DNA of 64,000 nucleotides from Acutalibacter sp. (lineage in GTDB: Bacteria; Bacillota; Clostridia; Oscillospirales; Acutalibacteraceae). This document shows, piece by piece, positions 51,317-59,817 of the stretch. The translations under genes and the position numbers were made by a program. Location: positions 62,001 through 126,000 of the forward strand of contig JAHHRN010000007.1 in assembly GCA_020025775.1 (NCBI GenBank). The letters are read 5' to 3'. Position 1 is the stretch's first letter, and each line of letters starts with the position of its first letter. The notes under the pieces were generated by a model. It ran no database searches. It was not told the DNA's origin and saw only the letters and a list, made by a program, of their open reading frames with translations.

Positions 51317-52302
51317 AAGATTTGCTCCAGCTCCTTTAAAGACAGGCGTTTTAAAACGCAACTGCCGATGCGCTCGGGGATGACAAGGTCAATTTCGTCG
51401 CCCTTGCGCTTTTTATCTGCTCTCATTATAGCACAAAGTGTGGGCATATCCCACGGCATTTGCGTAGAAAAGCCGTAAACGTTTAAAATTTCTCGAAGCT
51501 CCGGGACAATCTTGGCTTCGCACCACCCGTTTTTTGTGGCGACTTCGGCTATTTTGAGCATACCCAAAGCAACTGCACAGCCGTGGCTTACGGTAAAATC
51601 GCTCGCACGCTCTATGGCGTGTCCGATGGTATGTCCTAAATTGAGTTTTTGCCGTTCTCCACGGTCAAACCTGTCCTGCTCGACAAAGCTTTCTTTGATT
51701 TCCACACAGCGTTTTACGAGAAATTCTAAATTTTCTTTTGTCCATGCAGGATTTTTTAGATTCCCGAAAAGCTCGGCATCCGAAAGCACACCGTATTTGA
51801 TAATTTCTCCCATGCCGTCTTGAAACTGCGCTTCGGGTAGGGTGTCTAAAAGCGATACATCCCACAAAACGAGGGCAGGCATATGAAAAGCACCGGCTAA
51901 ATTCTTGCCAGCTTCTAAATTTATAGCGGTTTTACCGCCCACGGCGGAATCCACCATAGCCAAAAGCGAGGTTGGGACTTGAATCACGGGAATCCCTCTT
52001 AAATAGGTTGCCGCGGCAAATCCGGTAAGGTCACCGACCACACCGCCGCCGAGAGCGACTGCACAATCGGTGCGCGTTAAGGGAATCTCTGCCATGTGAT
52101 TCAGAAGCGCTAAATAGTTATCTGCATTTTTGGAAGCTTCTCCGGGTTTTATCGTAAAGGTGAAAACAGAAAATCCCGCTTTTTCGAGGGAGACTGTGGC
52201 TCTTTCTATATAAAGTGCGCCCACATGTTCGTCCGTGACGACCAAAGCGGTTCTGCCTGTGATAACTTTTGCGGCAGAAGCACCTAAATTTTCTAATTTC
52301 AT
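51304..52302 (-). CDS. aroB: 3-dehydroquinate synthase
   Basis: 332 residues, about 20 shorter than usual at the N-terminus. NAD-dependent cyclisation of DAHP. VALGGGVVGDLTGFAAATYLRG, QVPTSLLAMVDSAVGGKTAIN, KYGVLSDAELF and the zinc His motif LGHTIGHAIE are all present. First gene of the aro operon, with GGAGG upstream. Confidence 0.96.
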   Translation of the reverse strand: MKLENLGASAAKVITGRTALVVTDEHVGALYIERATVSLEKAGFSVFTFTIKPGEASKNADNYLALLNHMAEIPLTRTDCAVALGGGVVGDLTGFAAATYLRGIPVIQVPTSLLAMVDSAVGGKTAINLEAGKNLAGAFHMPALVLWDVSLLDTLPEAQFQDGMGEIIKYGVLSDAELFGNLKNPAWTKENLEFLVKRCVEIKESFVEQDRFDRGERQKLNLGHTIGHAIERASDFTVSHGCAVALGMLKIAEVATKNGWCEAKIVPELREILNVYGFSTQMPWDMPTLCAIMRADKKRKGDEIDLVIPERIGSCVLKRLSLKELEQILCEA

Positions 52303-52361
52303 CTGTTTTAACCTCCATTTCGTGGCAATTCTGTATGCGCCAGAGGAATTTTTACTGGCTT

Positions 52362-52544
52362 CTATAAGGCTCTATGTGTAAAGCTATTCCACTTGATTTT
52401 TGCGAATTCTTTATAAAAGTACTCCTTTTGCAGATGTGAAATATCAAAGTCTGACGGCTTACAAACCTTGCTGTAATAAGGATTTTCGGCATTTTGTAGC
52501 TCCGAAGCCTTGCTTTCTTGATTTTTAGTTCCGCTCGGCGAAAA
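52362..52544 (-). pseudogene. Coding-like remnant or interspersed repeat upstream of aroB
   Basis: The 450-base gap 52303-52749 holds no complete gene. On the minus strand a 60-codon frame without a start codon lies between two stops, with coding-like composition (ASELQNAENPYYSKVCKPSD, HLQKEYFYKEFAKIKW). A second frame on the same strand is also open. No T-box motif or clear promoter for aroB was found. It may be an interspersed repeat common in related genomes; this is a guess from its look. Confidence 0.35.
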
Positions 52545-52749
52545 TTATTACCTGAAAGTAAAGCTCATTTCCTTGTCAAGAGAAAATCTTGAAATGCCCC
52601 TTAACTTTCGTTGAAAGTTAAAAAAAGACAGTCTTGGGGCGGATTTCAAGCGCAAAATCTTTATTTGTGGTTCATTCTTCTGCCAAAAAGTCGCTGAAAT
52701 TCGCTATATAGCATGGTTTTTTTAATACCTTAAAATATTTTACATAATA

Positions 52750-52788
52750 AAAAAAGACTTTGCAAGCTGTTTAGTCACAAAGTCTTTA
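52750..52788 (-). terminator. Terminator of the pyruvate formate-lyase operon
   Basis: Stem AAAGACTTTG / CAAAGTCTTT, with T-run on the minus strand. Confidence 0.88.
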
Positions 52789-52817
52789 AAAATCTATGAT
52801 TTTTTATTCGGAAACGG

Positions 52818-53576
52818 TTATTTGCCGGATTTGTTCTTTAATGCACGCATTCTGGCGGTTAAAATCAGTTTCCTTGCACGAACAGCTTCGGCTCTGTCTA
52901 AAGGCTCAATGCCTTTTAAGGGATAATCAATGCCGAGCGATTCATATTTCTTTACACCGAGCGTGTGATAGGGGAGAACGTCCAAAGCCTGCAGGTTCGG
53001 AAGCGTGGCTAAAAATTCGCCGAGCTTCTTCCACTCCTCTTCGCTGTCCGTAAGAGTCGGAACAACTACGTGGCGTACCCAAACGGGAATCTTTTTTTCG
53101 GCTAAGTAGTTTGCAAAGTCCAAAACATTTTTGTTAGAAGCCCCGGTTAAAACCTTGTGAGCTTCCGGCTCAATATGTTTAATGTCGAGCATCACTAAAT
53201 CTGTGACCTCCATCAGCTTGTCAAACTTCTCGACTACCGCGGGATTCTCGCGCTGAAAGGTGATGCCGGAGGTGTCTATGCAGGTGTGAATGCCCTTTGC
53301 TTTTGCCGCTGTAAACAGCTCTAAGACAAAGTCCATCTGCAATAGGGGTTCACCGCCCGTCACGGTAATGCCGCCGTTCTTATAGAAGGGGGCATTGGCC
53401 GCATAATGCTTTAAAACTTCCTCAACGGTGATTTCTTTACCACCGTCTTTTGCCCAAGTGTCAGGGTTGTGGCAATATTGGCAACGCAGGGGACAGCCTT
53501 GTAAAAACAAGACAAAGCGAATGCCTGGACCGTCAACGGTGCCGAAACTCTCGAAAGAGTGTATACGTCCCGTCAT
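52818..53576 (-). CDS. pflA: Pyruvate formate-lyase activating enzyme
   Basis: 252 residues. Radical SAM activase that abstracts H from the glycine of PFL. CPLRCQYC gives the [4Fe-4S] cysteines (Cys28, 32, 35), preceded by ESFGTVDGPGIRFVLFLQG; NGGITVTGGEP is the SAM-binding GGE motif. Last gene of the pfl operon, 17 bases after the separate glycyl-radical domain gene. Confidence 0.97.
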   Translation of the reverse strand: MTGRIHSFESFGTVDGPGIRFVLFLQGCPLRCQYCHNPDTWAKDGGKEITVEEVLKHYAANAPFYKNGGITVTGGEPLLQMDFVLELFTAAKAKGIHTCIDTSGITFQRENPAVVEKFDKLMEVTDLVMLDIKHIEPEAHKVLTGASNKNVLDFANYLAEKKIPVWVRHVVVPTLTDSEEEWKKLGEFLATLPNLQALDVLPYHTLGVKKYESLGIDYPLKGIEPLDRAEAVRARKLILTARMRALKNKSGK

Positions 53577-53593
53577 ACGAAAAAGCCTCCCTG

Positions 53594-53836
53594 TTAGATG
53601 GATTCGTGGAAAGTACGCGCAATAACTTCGTCCTGCTGAGCCTTTGTAAGCTTAATGAAGTTTACAGCGTAGCCGGAAACACGAACGGTAAGCTGCGGAT
53701 ATTTTTCGGGATGTGCCTGAGCGTCTAAAAGGGTGTCTTTGGAAAATACGTTAACGTTTAAGTGATGACCGCCTTCTTCTGCGTAGCCGTCAAGAAGATT
53801 TACAAGGTTGTCGATTTGCTGTTTGTTTGCTGTCAT
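53594..53836 (-). CDS. Stand-alone glycyl-radical domain of pyruvate formate-lyase (GrcA-like)
   Basis: 80 residues from MTANKQQIDN at 53836; a possible start three codons upstream is too near AAAGGA. The sequence GGHHLNVNV then PEKYPQLTVRVSGYAVNF and TKAQQDEVIARTF matches the C-terminal 75 residues of canonical PFL, with the radical Gly at residue 55 in RVSGYAV. The adjacent PflB lacks exactly this part, so this is most likely an obligatory subunit, not a spare. It resembles GrcA/YfiD of E. coli but has no additional N-terminal region. Confidence 0.92.
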   Translation of the reverse strand: MTANKQQIDNLVNLLDGYAEEGGHHLNVNVFSKDTLLDAQAHPEKYPQLTVRVSGYAVNFIKLTKAQQDEVIARTFHESI

Positions 53837-53862
53837 GATACACATATCCTTTCTGTTTTTTC

Positions 53863-54048
53863 TTAGTTTATATCTGCGGGAACATGGCATACGCCGTCTG
53901 CGCTTTCGCCACAGCAGGCGTGGCAATGGGACTCTGTCGGGTCACCATCGCCGCCGTTAATATTCATTCGACCGCCGCCGTTTGCCATAAAGGCATCAAT
54001 GCGATCCACTAATTCATCAATGCGCTGGTCTTCTGTTTTTTCTGCCAT
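53863..54048 (-). CDS. Small Cys/His-rich protein resembling the start of the glycyl-radical domain
   Basis: 61 residues from MAEKTEDQRI at 54048, with AAGGAGG eight bases upstream (an ATG six bases earlier is too close). Residues 9-31 align without gaps to residues 7-29 of the glycyl-radical protein next door, with nine identities including I-D, L-V, D, G-G and N-x-N. The radical loop is absent; instead a tail has HCHACC (41-46) and CH (54-55), possible metal ligands. It sits 26 bases before the glycyl-radical gene and 23 bases after pflB. I know of no named family. Confidence 0.75.
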   Translation of the reverse strand: MAEKTEDQRIDELVDRIDAFMANGGGRMNINGGDGDPTESHCHACCGESADGVCHVPADIN

Positions 54049-54071
54049 CGACATTTCCTCCTTAGAGAAGA

Positions 54072-56126
54072 TTAGTTTTCGGATTCAAATTCCGGCATTT
54101 CAACTTCGAGGTCGCCTGCGAAGATCTGATCATCCTTACCGAGAGCACCGGGGATGATGGAGAAGGTATTGGAGATACCGTCCTGTGCTTCGCTGAAGGG
54201 AAGCTTTGCAACGGATGCAAGGCTTGCAACAGCACCGTGAGTGTCACGACGATGCATCGGGTTTGCGCCGGGTGCGAAGGGTTCGCCCTTCTTACGACCG
54301 TCCGGAGTAGAACCAGTGTTTCTGCCGTAAACAACGTTGGAAGTAATGGTTAAGATAGATGTGGTCGGGATACCGCCTCTGTAGGTGTGGTTACCCTTTA
54401 CATAGCTCATGAAGGTGCTTACGAGTTCGGAAGCGATGTCGTCTACGCGAGGATCGTCGTTACCATATTTCGGGAAATCGCCTTCTACTTCGTAGTCAAC
54501 AACTAAGCCGTCTTCGTCACGGATGCACTTAACCTTTGCATACTTGATAGCGGAAAGGGAGTCAGCTACAACGGAAAGACCTGCAATACCGGTTGCGAAC
54601 CAACGGGTAACCTTCTTGTCGTGAAGTGCCATCTGTAACTTTTCGTAGCAGTATTTGTCGTGCATGTAGTGAATGATGTTAAGAGCGTTTACATAAACCT
54701 GAGCAAGCCATTTCATCATAGCGCGGTACTTGTCCATAACATCGTCATAGTCGAGGTAGTCGCCTTCAACCGGACGGTATTTCGGGCCAACCTGCTTCTT
54801 GGAGATTTCATCTACACCACCGTTGATAGCGTAAAGAAGGCACTTAGCAAGGTTTGCACGAGCGCCGAAGAACTGCATTTCCTTACCGATACGCATGGAG
54901 GATACGCAGCAAGCGATGCCGTAGTCATCACCGTGAGTTACACGCATGAGGTCATCGTTTTCGTACTGAATGCTGGAAGATTCAATGGAGGTCTTAGCGC
55001 AGAAACGCTTGAAGCTCTGCGGAAGACGGGTGGACCAAAGAACGGTCATGTTCGGTTCGGGAGCGGTGCCGAGGTTCTGAAGGGTGTGTAAATAACGGTA
55101 AGACATCTTAGTTACCATGTGTCTGCCGTCGATACCGATACCACCGATGGATTCGGTAACCCACTGCGGGTCGCCGGAGAAAAGATCATTGTATTCGGGA
55201 GTTCTTGCGAACTTGATGAGACGAAGCTTCATGATGAAGTGGTCTACGAATTCCTGAATTTCTTTTTCGGTGTAAACGCCGTTTGCAAGGTCACGCTGTG
55301 CATAAATGTCAAGGAAGGTGGAGGTTCTGCCAAGGCTCATTGCTGCACCGTTCTGTTCCTTAACTGCTGCAAGGTAGCCAAAGTAGAGCCACTGGATAGC
55401 TTCTTTGGTGTCCTTAGCCGGCTGAGAAATATCGAAACCGTAGATTTCGCCGAGCTTCTTTAAATCCTGAAGGGCACGAATCTGCTCGCTGAGCTCTTCA
55501 CGCTCACGGATAACGTCGGAATACATGATAATACGAGTGGTATCTTTCTGGTGCTGTTTGTCTTCAATCAGTCTGTCTACACCGTAAAGAGCAACACGAC
55601 GATAGTCGCCGATGATACGGCCACGGCCGTAAGCATCCGGAAGACCGGTGATGATGTGTGCGCTACGGCAAGCACGCATTTCGGGAGTGTAAACATCGAA
55701 TACACCTGCGTTGTGTGTTTTGCGGTGGGTGGTGAAGAACTCTTCAATTTCGGGGTCGAGTTCGTAACCGTTCTGTTCGCAAGCCTTCTTAGCCATGCGG
55801 ATGCCGCCGTAGGGCATTAAAGCACGCTTAAAGGGCTTCTCGGTCTGGAAACCTACGATGGTTTCCTTGTCTTTATCTAAATAACCTGCGCCGTGAGAGG
55901 TGATGGTGGAGATCACGCGGGTGTCCATGTCTAAAACGCCGCCTGCTTCACGCTCCTGTTTTGTGAGGTCCATAACCTGTGCCCAAAGTTCGTTTGTAGC
56001 TTCGGTCGGACCCTCCAAGAAGGACTCGTCTCCGTCATAGGGGGTGTAGTTCTTCTGGATGAAATCTCTTACGTTGATTTCTTTTTCCCATTTGCCGGCT
56101 GTAAAGCCGTTCCATTCTGCTTTCAT
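54072..56126 (-). CDS. pflB: Pyruvate formate-lyase, catalytic core lacking the glycyl-radical domain
   Basis: 684 residues versus about 750-760 for one-piece PFL. Converts pyruvate and CoA to acetyl-CoA and formate. The catalytic cysteine pair is at Cys406-Cys407 in GIACCVSSM, and the AYGRGRIIGDYRRVALYGVD and TPDGRKKGEPFAPGANPMHRRDTHGA blocks are conserved. The chain ends GKDDQIFAGDLEVEMPEFESEN, exactly where the radical domain would begin; that domain is at 53594-53836. GGAGG precedes the ATG. Confidence 0.95.
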   Translation of the reverse strand: MKAEWNGFTAGKWEKEINVRDFIQKNYTPYDGDESFLEGPTEATNELWAQVMDLTKQEREAGGVLDMDTRVISTITSHGAGYLDKDKETIVGFQTEKPFKRALMPYGGIRMAKKACEQNGYELDPEIEEFFTTHRKTHNAGVFDVYTPEMRACRSAHIITGLPDAYGRGRIIGDYRRVALYGVDRLIEDKQHQKDTTRIIMYSDVIREREELSEQIRALQDLKKLGEIYGFDISQPAKDTKEAIQWLYFGYLAAVKEQNGAAMSLGRTSTFLDIYAQRDLANGVYTEKEIQEFVDHFIMKLRLIKFARTPEYNDLFSGDPQWVTESIGGIGIDGRHMVTKMSYRYLHTLQNLGTAPEPNMTVLWSTRLPQSFKRFCAKTSIESSSIQYENDDLMRVTHGDDYGIACCVSSMRIGKEMQFFGARANLAKCLLYAINGGVDEISKKQVGPKYRPVEGDYLDYDDVMDKYRAMMKWLAQVYVNALNIIHYMHDKYCYEKLQMALHDKKVTRWFATGIAGLSVVADSLSAIKYAKVKCIRDEDGLVVDYEVEGDFPKYGNDDPRVDDIASELVSTFMSYVKGNHTYRGGIPTTSILTITSNVVYGRNTGSTPDGRKKGEPFAPGANPMHRRDTHGAVASLASVAKLPFSEAQDGISNTFSIIPGALGKDDQIFAGDLEVEMPEFESEN

Positions 56127-56176
56127 TTCAAGCCTCCAGATATTATCATTTAAAATTACCTATTTCGTACGGCTTT

Positions 56177-56206
56177 ATTATACTTTTTCGACCGCGTTTT
56201 TGTCAA
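56177..56206 (-). promoter_or_regulatory. Promoter of the pfl operon
   Basis: Minus-strand TTGACA, 18-base spacer, TATAAT, about 45 bases upstream of pflB. Confidence 0.75.
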
Positions 56207-56209
56207 GCA

Positions 56210-56860
56210 ACGAACCCGTGGAAAACCTTGGCATTCAAGGACTTTTACGACATCGTGTATAAGAACTTTTCCGGTTTTTTCGTGAAAAAATGCTTTTTTG
56301 ATTTTCCTTTTGGGGAAGTTAAACAAAGAAATGAAATAATTCGGGATTTTACGTTGATTTCTTACAAAAATGAAAAAAATTTAACAAACTTTTTTCGAGA
56401 TTTTTTTGTTGCTTTTTTTCATAAAAGCCGACCCGTTTTTTCTCGATTTGAAGAAAAAATGCACAAAGAAAAAGGGGCGTGTTTGGTATTCGCTTTTAAG
56501 CGGAAAAGCGTGACACGAAGCGGTCTTACATGCAAACTTTTCGGGCAGACGCCGTCCGATTTCGAAATACCCGAATTTTCTTTTCTTCTTTGCAGTTTCA
56601 AAGCGGAAAAATCAGCGCAATTTTTGAAACGGGTTATTTATAGCTTTCCCGAAAAATTTAAAAAACGAAAGGTACTAAAGTATCGAAAAAATTTTTTAGA
56701 CTGTTTTAAACGACATTTGTGCATAATCCCTGCTTTCGTCTCAAATTATTGTAATTTTGCACATTAATTTTAAATTGCTTTTATTATTTTTGTATGATAT
56801 AATTAGCCATTGTGAAAAGAGACCAAAGAAAGGAGCAGAAAGCTGCCGCGTTTGCGCGGC
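56210..56860. other. Long intergenic region, nothing convincing
   Basis: An AT-rich 650-base stretch between the pfl promoter and the next gene. The only long open frame (plus strand) is a Phe/Lys-rich translation without ribosome site and is considered spurious. A small GC stem GCCGCG-TTTG-CGCGGC lies at about 56842-56860, between AAAGGAG and the following start codon. Confidence 0.5.
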
Positions 56861-56879
56861 GCTTTGTAAGAAAACAGTT

Positions 56880-57935
56880 ATGAAAAAATTTTTAAAGGTT
56901 TTAGGCTGGATTTTACTTGTACTTGTGCTTTTGGTGGGCGGGCTTATCGGATTTTTAAGCCTTCGCGAATATCGACCAGAACCGAATGAAGAGGTTACGG
57001 TGCAGAATGCTCAAAACACAAGCGTTTTTGCAAAGAAGGAGCTTTCTGTTCTTTCCTTTAATATCGGCTATGGCGGTCTTGGCGATAATGCCGATTTCTT
57101 TATGGACGGCGGCAAAGAGGTATCTGCTTCTGATGCGGCTCGCGTACAAGAAAACCTTAAAAATATCAGCACATTATTGCAGGAAAAGAAACCGGATTTC
57201 ACGATTTTGCAAGAAGTGGACCAAAATTCCGCGCGCACAAAGTATTATGATGAAACCGAAGTGCTCATGCAAAACACAGGCCTTTCCGGTGCTTTTGCTC
57301 TGAATTATTCCTGCCCGTTCGTGCCGTATCCCGTACCGCCTATTGGCAGAGTAAATTCCGGGCTTTTCACCTTAACCGAGTATAAAACGGCTTCGGCACA
57401 GCGCATAAGCTTACCTTGTCCGTTCTCTTGGCCGATTCGCACTGCGAATTTGAAGCGCTGCCTTTTAATTAGCCGCATTCCGATAGAGAACAGCGATAAG
57501 GAATTGGTTTTGGTCAACCTGCATTTGGAAGCCTATGATGACGGCGAAGGCAAGGCGGCACAGACGAAAATGCTTTTGAGCATTTTGGAAGAAGAATACA
57601 AAAAAGGCAATTATGTTGTTGCCGGCGGCGATTTCAACCAGACCTTCACCGGCTGCTTAGAGGAATTTCCCTTGATAGATGAAACCTATTGGAAACCGGC
57701 AGTTTTAGAACATGAAGAGCTGCCCGAGGGCTGGAAGTTCGTTTATGATTTAGACACGCCCAGCTGCCGTCTCTTAAATCAGCCCTACGCGCCGGAAGAT
57801 CCCGCCACCCAGCACTATGTTTTGGACGGCTTTATCACTTCCCCGAACCTCGAAGTGAAATCCGTAGAAGCCCTCGATTTAGGCTTCGTCTCCTCCGACC
57901 ATAACCCCGTATATATGGAAGTTACACTTTCCTAA
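56880..57935 (+). CDS. Endonuclease/exonuclease/phosphatase family protein, membrane-anchored
   Basis: 351 residues from MKKFLKVLGWILLVLVLLVG, which starts with a single span; the ribosome site is weak. The EEP fold shows LSFNIGYGGLG, FTILQEVDQNSART (Glu metal ligand), VLVNLHLEAYDDG, VAGGDFNQTF and SSDHNPVYMEV (terminal Asp-His). The bulk would face outside the cell. Substrate (nucleic acid, phosphoinositide or other phosphoester) is unknown. Confidence 0.87.
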   Translation: MKKFLKVLGWILLVLVLLVGGLIGFLSLREYRPEPNEEVTVQNAQNTSVFAKKELSVLSFNIGYGGLGDNADFFMDGGKEVSASDAARVQENLKNISTLLQEKKPDFTILQEVDQNSARTKYYDETEVLMQNTGLSGAFALNYSCPFVPYPVPPIGRVNSGLFTLTEYKTASAQRISLPCPFSWPIRTANLKRCLLISRIPIENSDKELVLVNLHLEAYDDGEGKAAQTKMLLSILEEEYKKGNYVVAGGDFNQTFTGCLEEFPLIDETYWKPAVLEHEELPEGWKFVYDLDTPSCRLLNQPYAPEDPATQHYVLDGFITSPNLEVKSVEALDLGFVSSDHNPVYMEVTLS

Positions 57936-57948
57936 TATAATTGTATAG

Positions 57949-57985
57949 AAAAAAGACCCAAGAAAAGTTTCTCGGGTCTTTTTTG
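57949..57985 (+). terminator. Terminator after the EEP-family gene
   Basis: AAAAAAGACCCAAGAAA / TTTCTCGGGTCTTTTTT stem (imperfect centre) with T-run. Confidence 0.85.
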
Positions 57986-58114
57986 GCAAGGATACATATG
58001 TATATTTGTTTTCACTCGAAAAAAGTGAATTTTACATTTGCGCCTGCACGAATTTTATGGGAATGAAAAAATGATTAAAGCAGAAAAATATCGCTACATA
58101 TGGATTTAAGACTA

Positions 58115-58142
58115 TTGCTTTTAAGCTTTAACTTGTTATAAT
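58115..58142 (+). promoter_or_regulatory. Promoter of the sialidase gene
   Basis: TTGCTT, 16-base spacer, TATAAT, about 55 bases upstream of the start. Confidence 0.55.
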
Positions 58143-58198
58143 AATAGAACGCATTGCGTTTATGCAATTTGGTATATTTATATAGAAGAGGAAATATA

Positions 58199-59710
58199 AT
58201 GATGAAACAAAATTCCATACCGTCTTGGTTTCGACGAATTTTACAGCCATTTACTACCGTACCCTCTAGCGAAAAAGAGATACTGCGCGCCGGATATCAT
58301 ATTCTAAACAGTACAACAGAGAATCAGCCTTTTATTTCTAAAGTCGGTGAGAGTGAAAATTTCCGCATTCCGGCATTTACTGTTTTAAAAGACGGCACAT
58401 TGTTTGCAGCGGCAGATGCCCGTTATTCTACAACAGGGGACGGCGGCGGATTAGACACTATGGTTGCCGTTTCTAAAGATAACGGAAAAACCTGGAAGCA
58501 AAGCTTTGCGATTTGGTATCCCGATAGTAATGGATACGCCGGGAAGAAAGCCACGACTTGTATTGACCCCATTGTTGTAGAGGACAAGGAAGGTGCTATT
58601 TATATAGTAGCCGATATGAATCCCAGCGGTGTTACAAGCATGCACGGCTATACTTTTCCGAATTGTGGCACAGGCTATAGTAACGTAAACGGCACAGCCC
58701 GTTTGGCTCTTACAGATAATTACAAAAAAGTAAATACAAATCCGCGCGAGGAGCCGTATCCTTACTATATGGGTGACCTAAAAGACGGATATGCCACCGT
58801 ATATCATACCGCAGACAGTACACCAACAAAATGGGCTATGGATGCGTGGTGGAATTTATACGAGATAAAGGAAGACGGCACCTATGCGCCGCTTTATCAG
58901 CATCAGGTCAACAGACCGCGTCGCCCGGTTCAACAGAATGTTTTTTATAAGGGCTCGGTTCTTCATGTTTACAATACCGGTTATCTCCTAATGGCTGTTT
59001 CACAGGACCATGGCGAAACATGGCATCCGACCGTGTTAAATCCGCAGATTAAGCGAGATGACGAAACGGCATTGTTGGTATCTCCGGGAAAAGGCACAGT
59101 CACCTCTGACGGAACCATTTTGATTCCTTTCTATAATTGGTATCCCAAAAAGCGGTCACTGGTTCAAAATGCCAGCTTTATTTGGTCTAAGGATAAAGGA
59201 AAAACTTGGCATCGCACAGTGGATACGCATAATGCAAACGGCGTTACATGGAACAGCGAAAATGAGATGGTAGAAGTATATAATGGCATCTTACGTATGT
59301 TTATACGCAACGGAACTGAAAAAATTGCTTATGTTGATGCTGTATGGGACGAAAAAATTCAAAATTATGTTTGGCGTGACCCGTATGTAACATCGGTTCC
59401 TGTTACGTCTTCCTGTAACGTTACCGCGATTACATACTCTAAAAAAATCAACGGTAAAATGGCAGTTATGGTCGCCGCTCCCGCCGGAAAAGGACGTGCC
59501 AGGGGTAAGATTTTTACTTTCCTTGTGCAGGAAGACAATTCGATGCAGCTTGCCTATGAATACGAGATAAATAAAGGCGAATATGCATACTCCTGCATGG
59601 ATGAGTTACCAGACGGTTCCATAGGCTTACTGTATGAGCCGAAGGGCGGCGAAATTCTCTATACGAATATTTCACTGCAAGATATACTTGCGCACAGCGT
59701 GGACGAATAA
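58199..59710 (+). CDS. Exo-alpha-sialidase (GH33-like)
   Basis: 503 residues from the ATG at 58199 with AGAGGAA upstream. The arginine motif FRIP is at 55-58, and three Asp-box repeats are visible (SKDNGKTW, SQDHGETW, SKDKGKTW), defining the six-bladed sialidase fold; GEYAYSCMDELPDGSIGLLYE matches the late Tyr/Arg region. It removes terminal sialic acids. There is no signal peptide or span, unusual for enzymes acting on host glycans, so it may act inside the cell on imported sugars or use another export route. Confidence 0.9.
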   Translation: MMKQNSIPSWFRRILQPFTTVPSSEKEILRAGYHILNSTTENQPFISKVGESENFRIPAFTVLKDGTLFAAADARYSTTGDGGGLDTMVAVSKDNGKTWKQSFAIWYPDSNGYAGKKATTCIDPIVVEDKEGAIYIVADMNPSGVTSMHGYTFPNCGTGYSNVNGTARLALTDNYKKVNTNPREEPYPYYMGDLKDGYATVYHTADSTPTKWAMDAWWNLYEIKEDGTYAPLYQHQVNRPRRPVQQNVFYKGSVLHVYNTGYLLMAVSQDHGETWHPTVLNPQIKRDDETALLVSPGKGTVTSDGTILIPFYNWYPKKRSLVQNASFIWSKDKGKTWHRTVDTHNANGVTWNSENEMVEVYNGILRMFIRNGTEKIAYVDAVWDEKIQNYVWRDPYVTSVPVTSSCNVTAITYSKKINGKMAVMVAAPAGKGRARGKIFTFLVQEDNSMQLAYEYEINKGEYAYSCMDELPDGSIGLLYEPKGGEILYTNISLQDILAHSVDE

Positions 59711-59731
59711 ATCGTCGCAATAAATAAAAAT

Positions 59732-59772
59732 CAAAAGCCTTGCATCTCACAAGAAATGCAAGGCTTTTTTTA
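59732..59772 (+). terminator. Terminator after the sialidase gene
   Basis: Stem AAAAGCCTTGCAT / ATGCAAGGCTTTT with T-run. Confidence 0.88.
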
Positions 59773-59817
59773 TATAGAAAAGGATAGCTTTTTTTAGATT
59801 ATGGCTTTACGACGGGT

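Noticed and set aside
51304..51361. Longer AroA start at 51361
   Set aside because: No ribosome site there, while the ATG at 51316 follows AAAGGAGCTGGAG at a good distance.
52303..52700. T-box or amino-acid riboswitch before aroB
   Set aside because: No conserved T-box sequence or terminator/antiterminator pair was seen in the leader.
53594..54074. Split PFL explained by a frameshift or sequencing error
   Set aside because: A complete separate gene with its own ribosome site lies between the two parts, and the glycyl-radical gene has an independent start; a single indel cannot restore one chain.
56228..56767. Open frame of 179 codons upstream of the EEP-family gene
   Set aside because: Phe/Lys-rich, low-complexity translation in AT-rich DNA, no ribosome site, no recognisable domain; judged non-coding.
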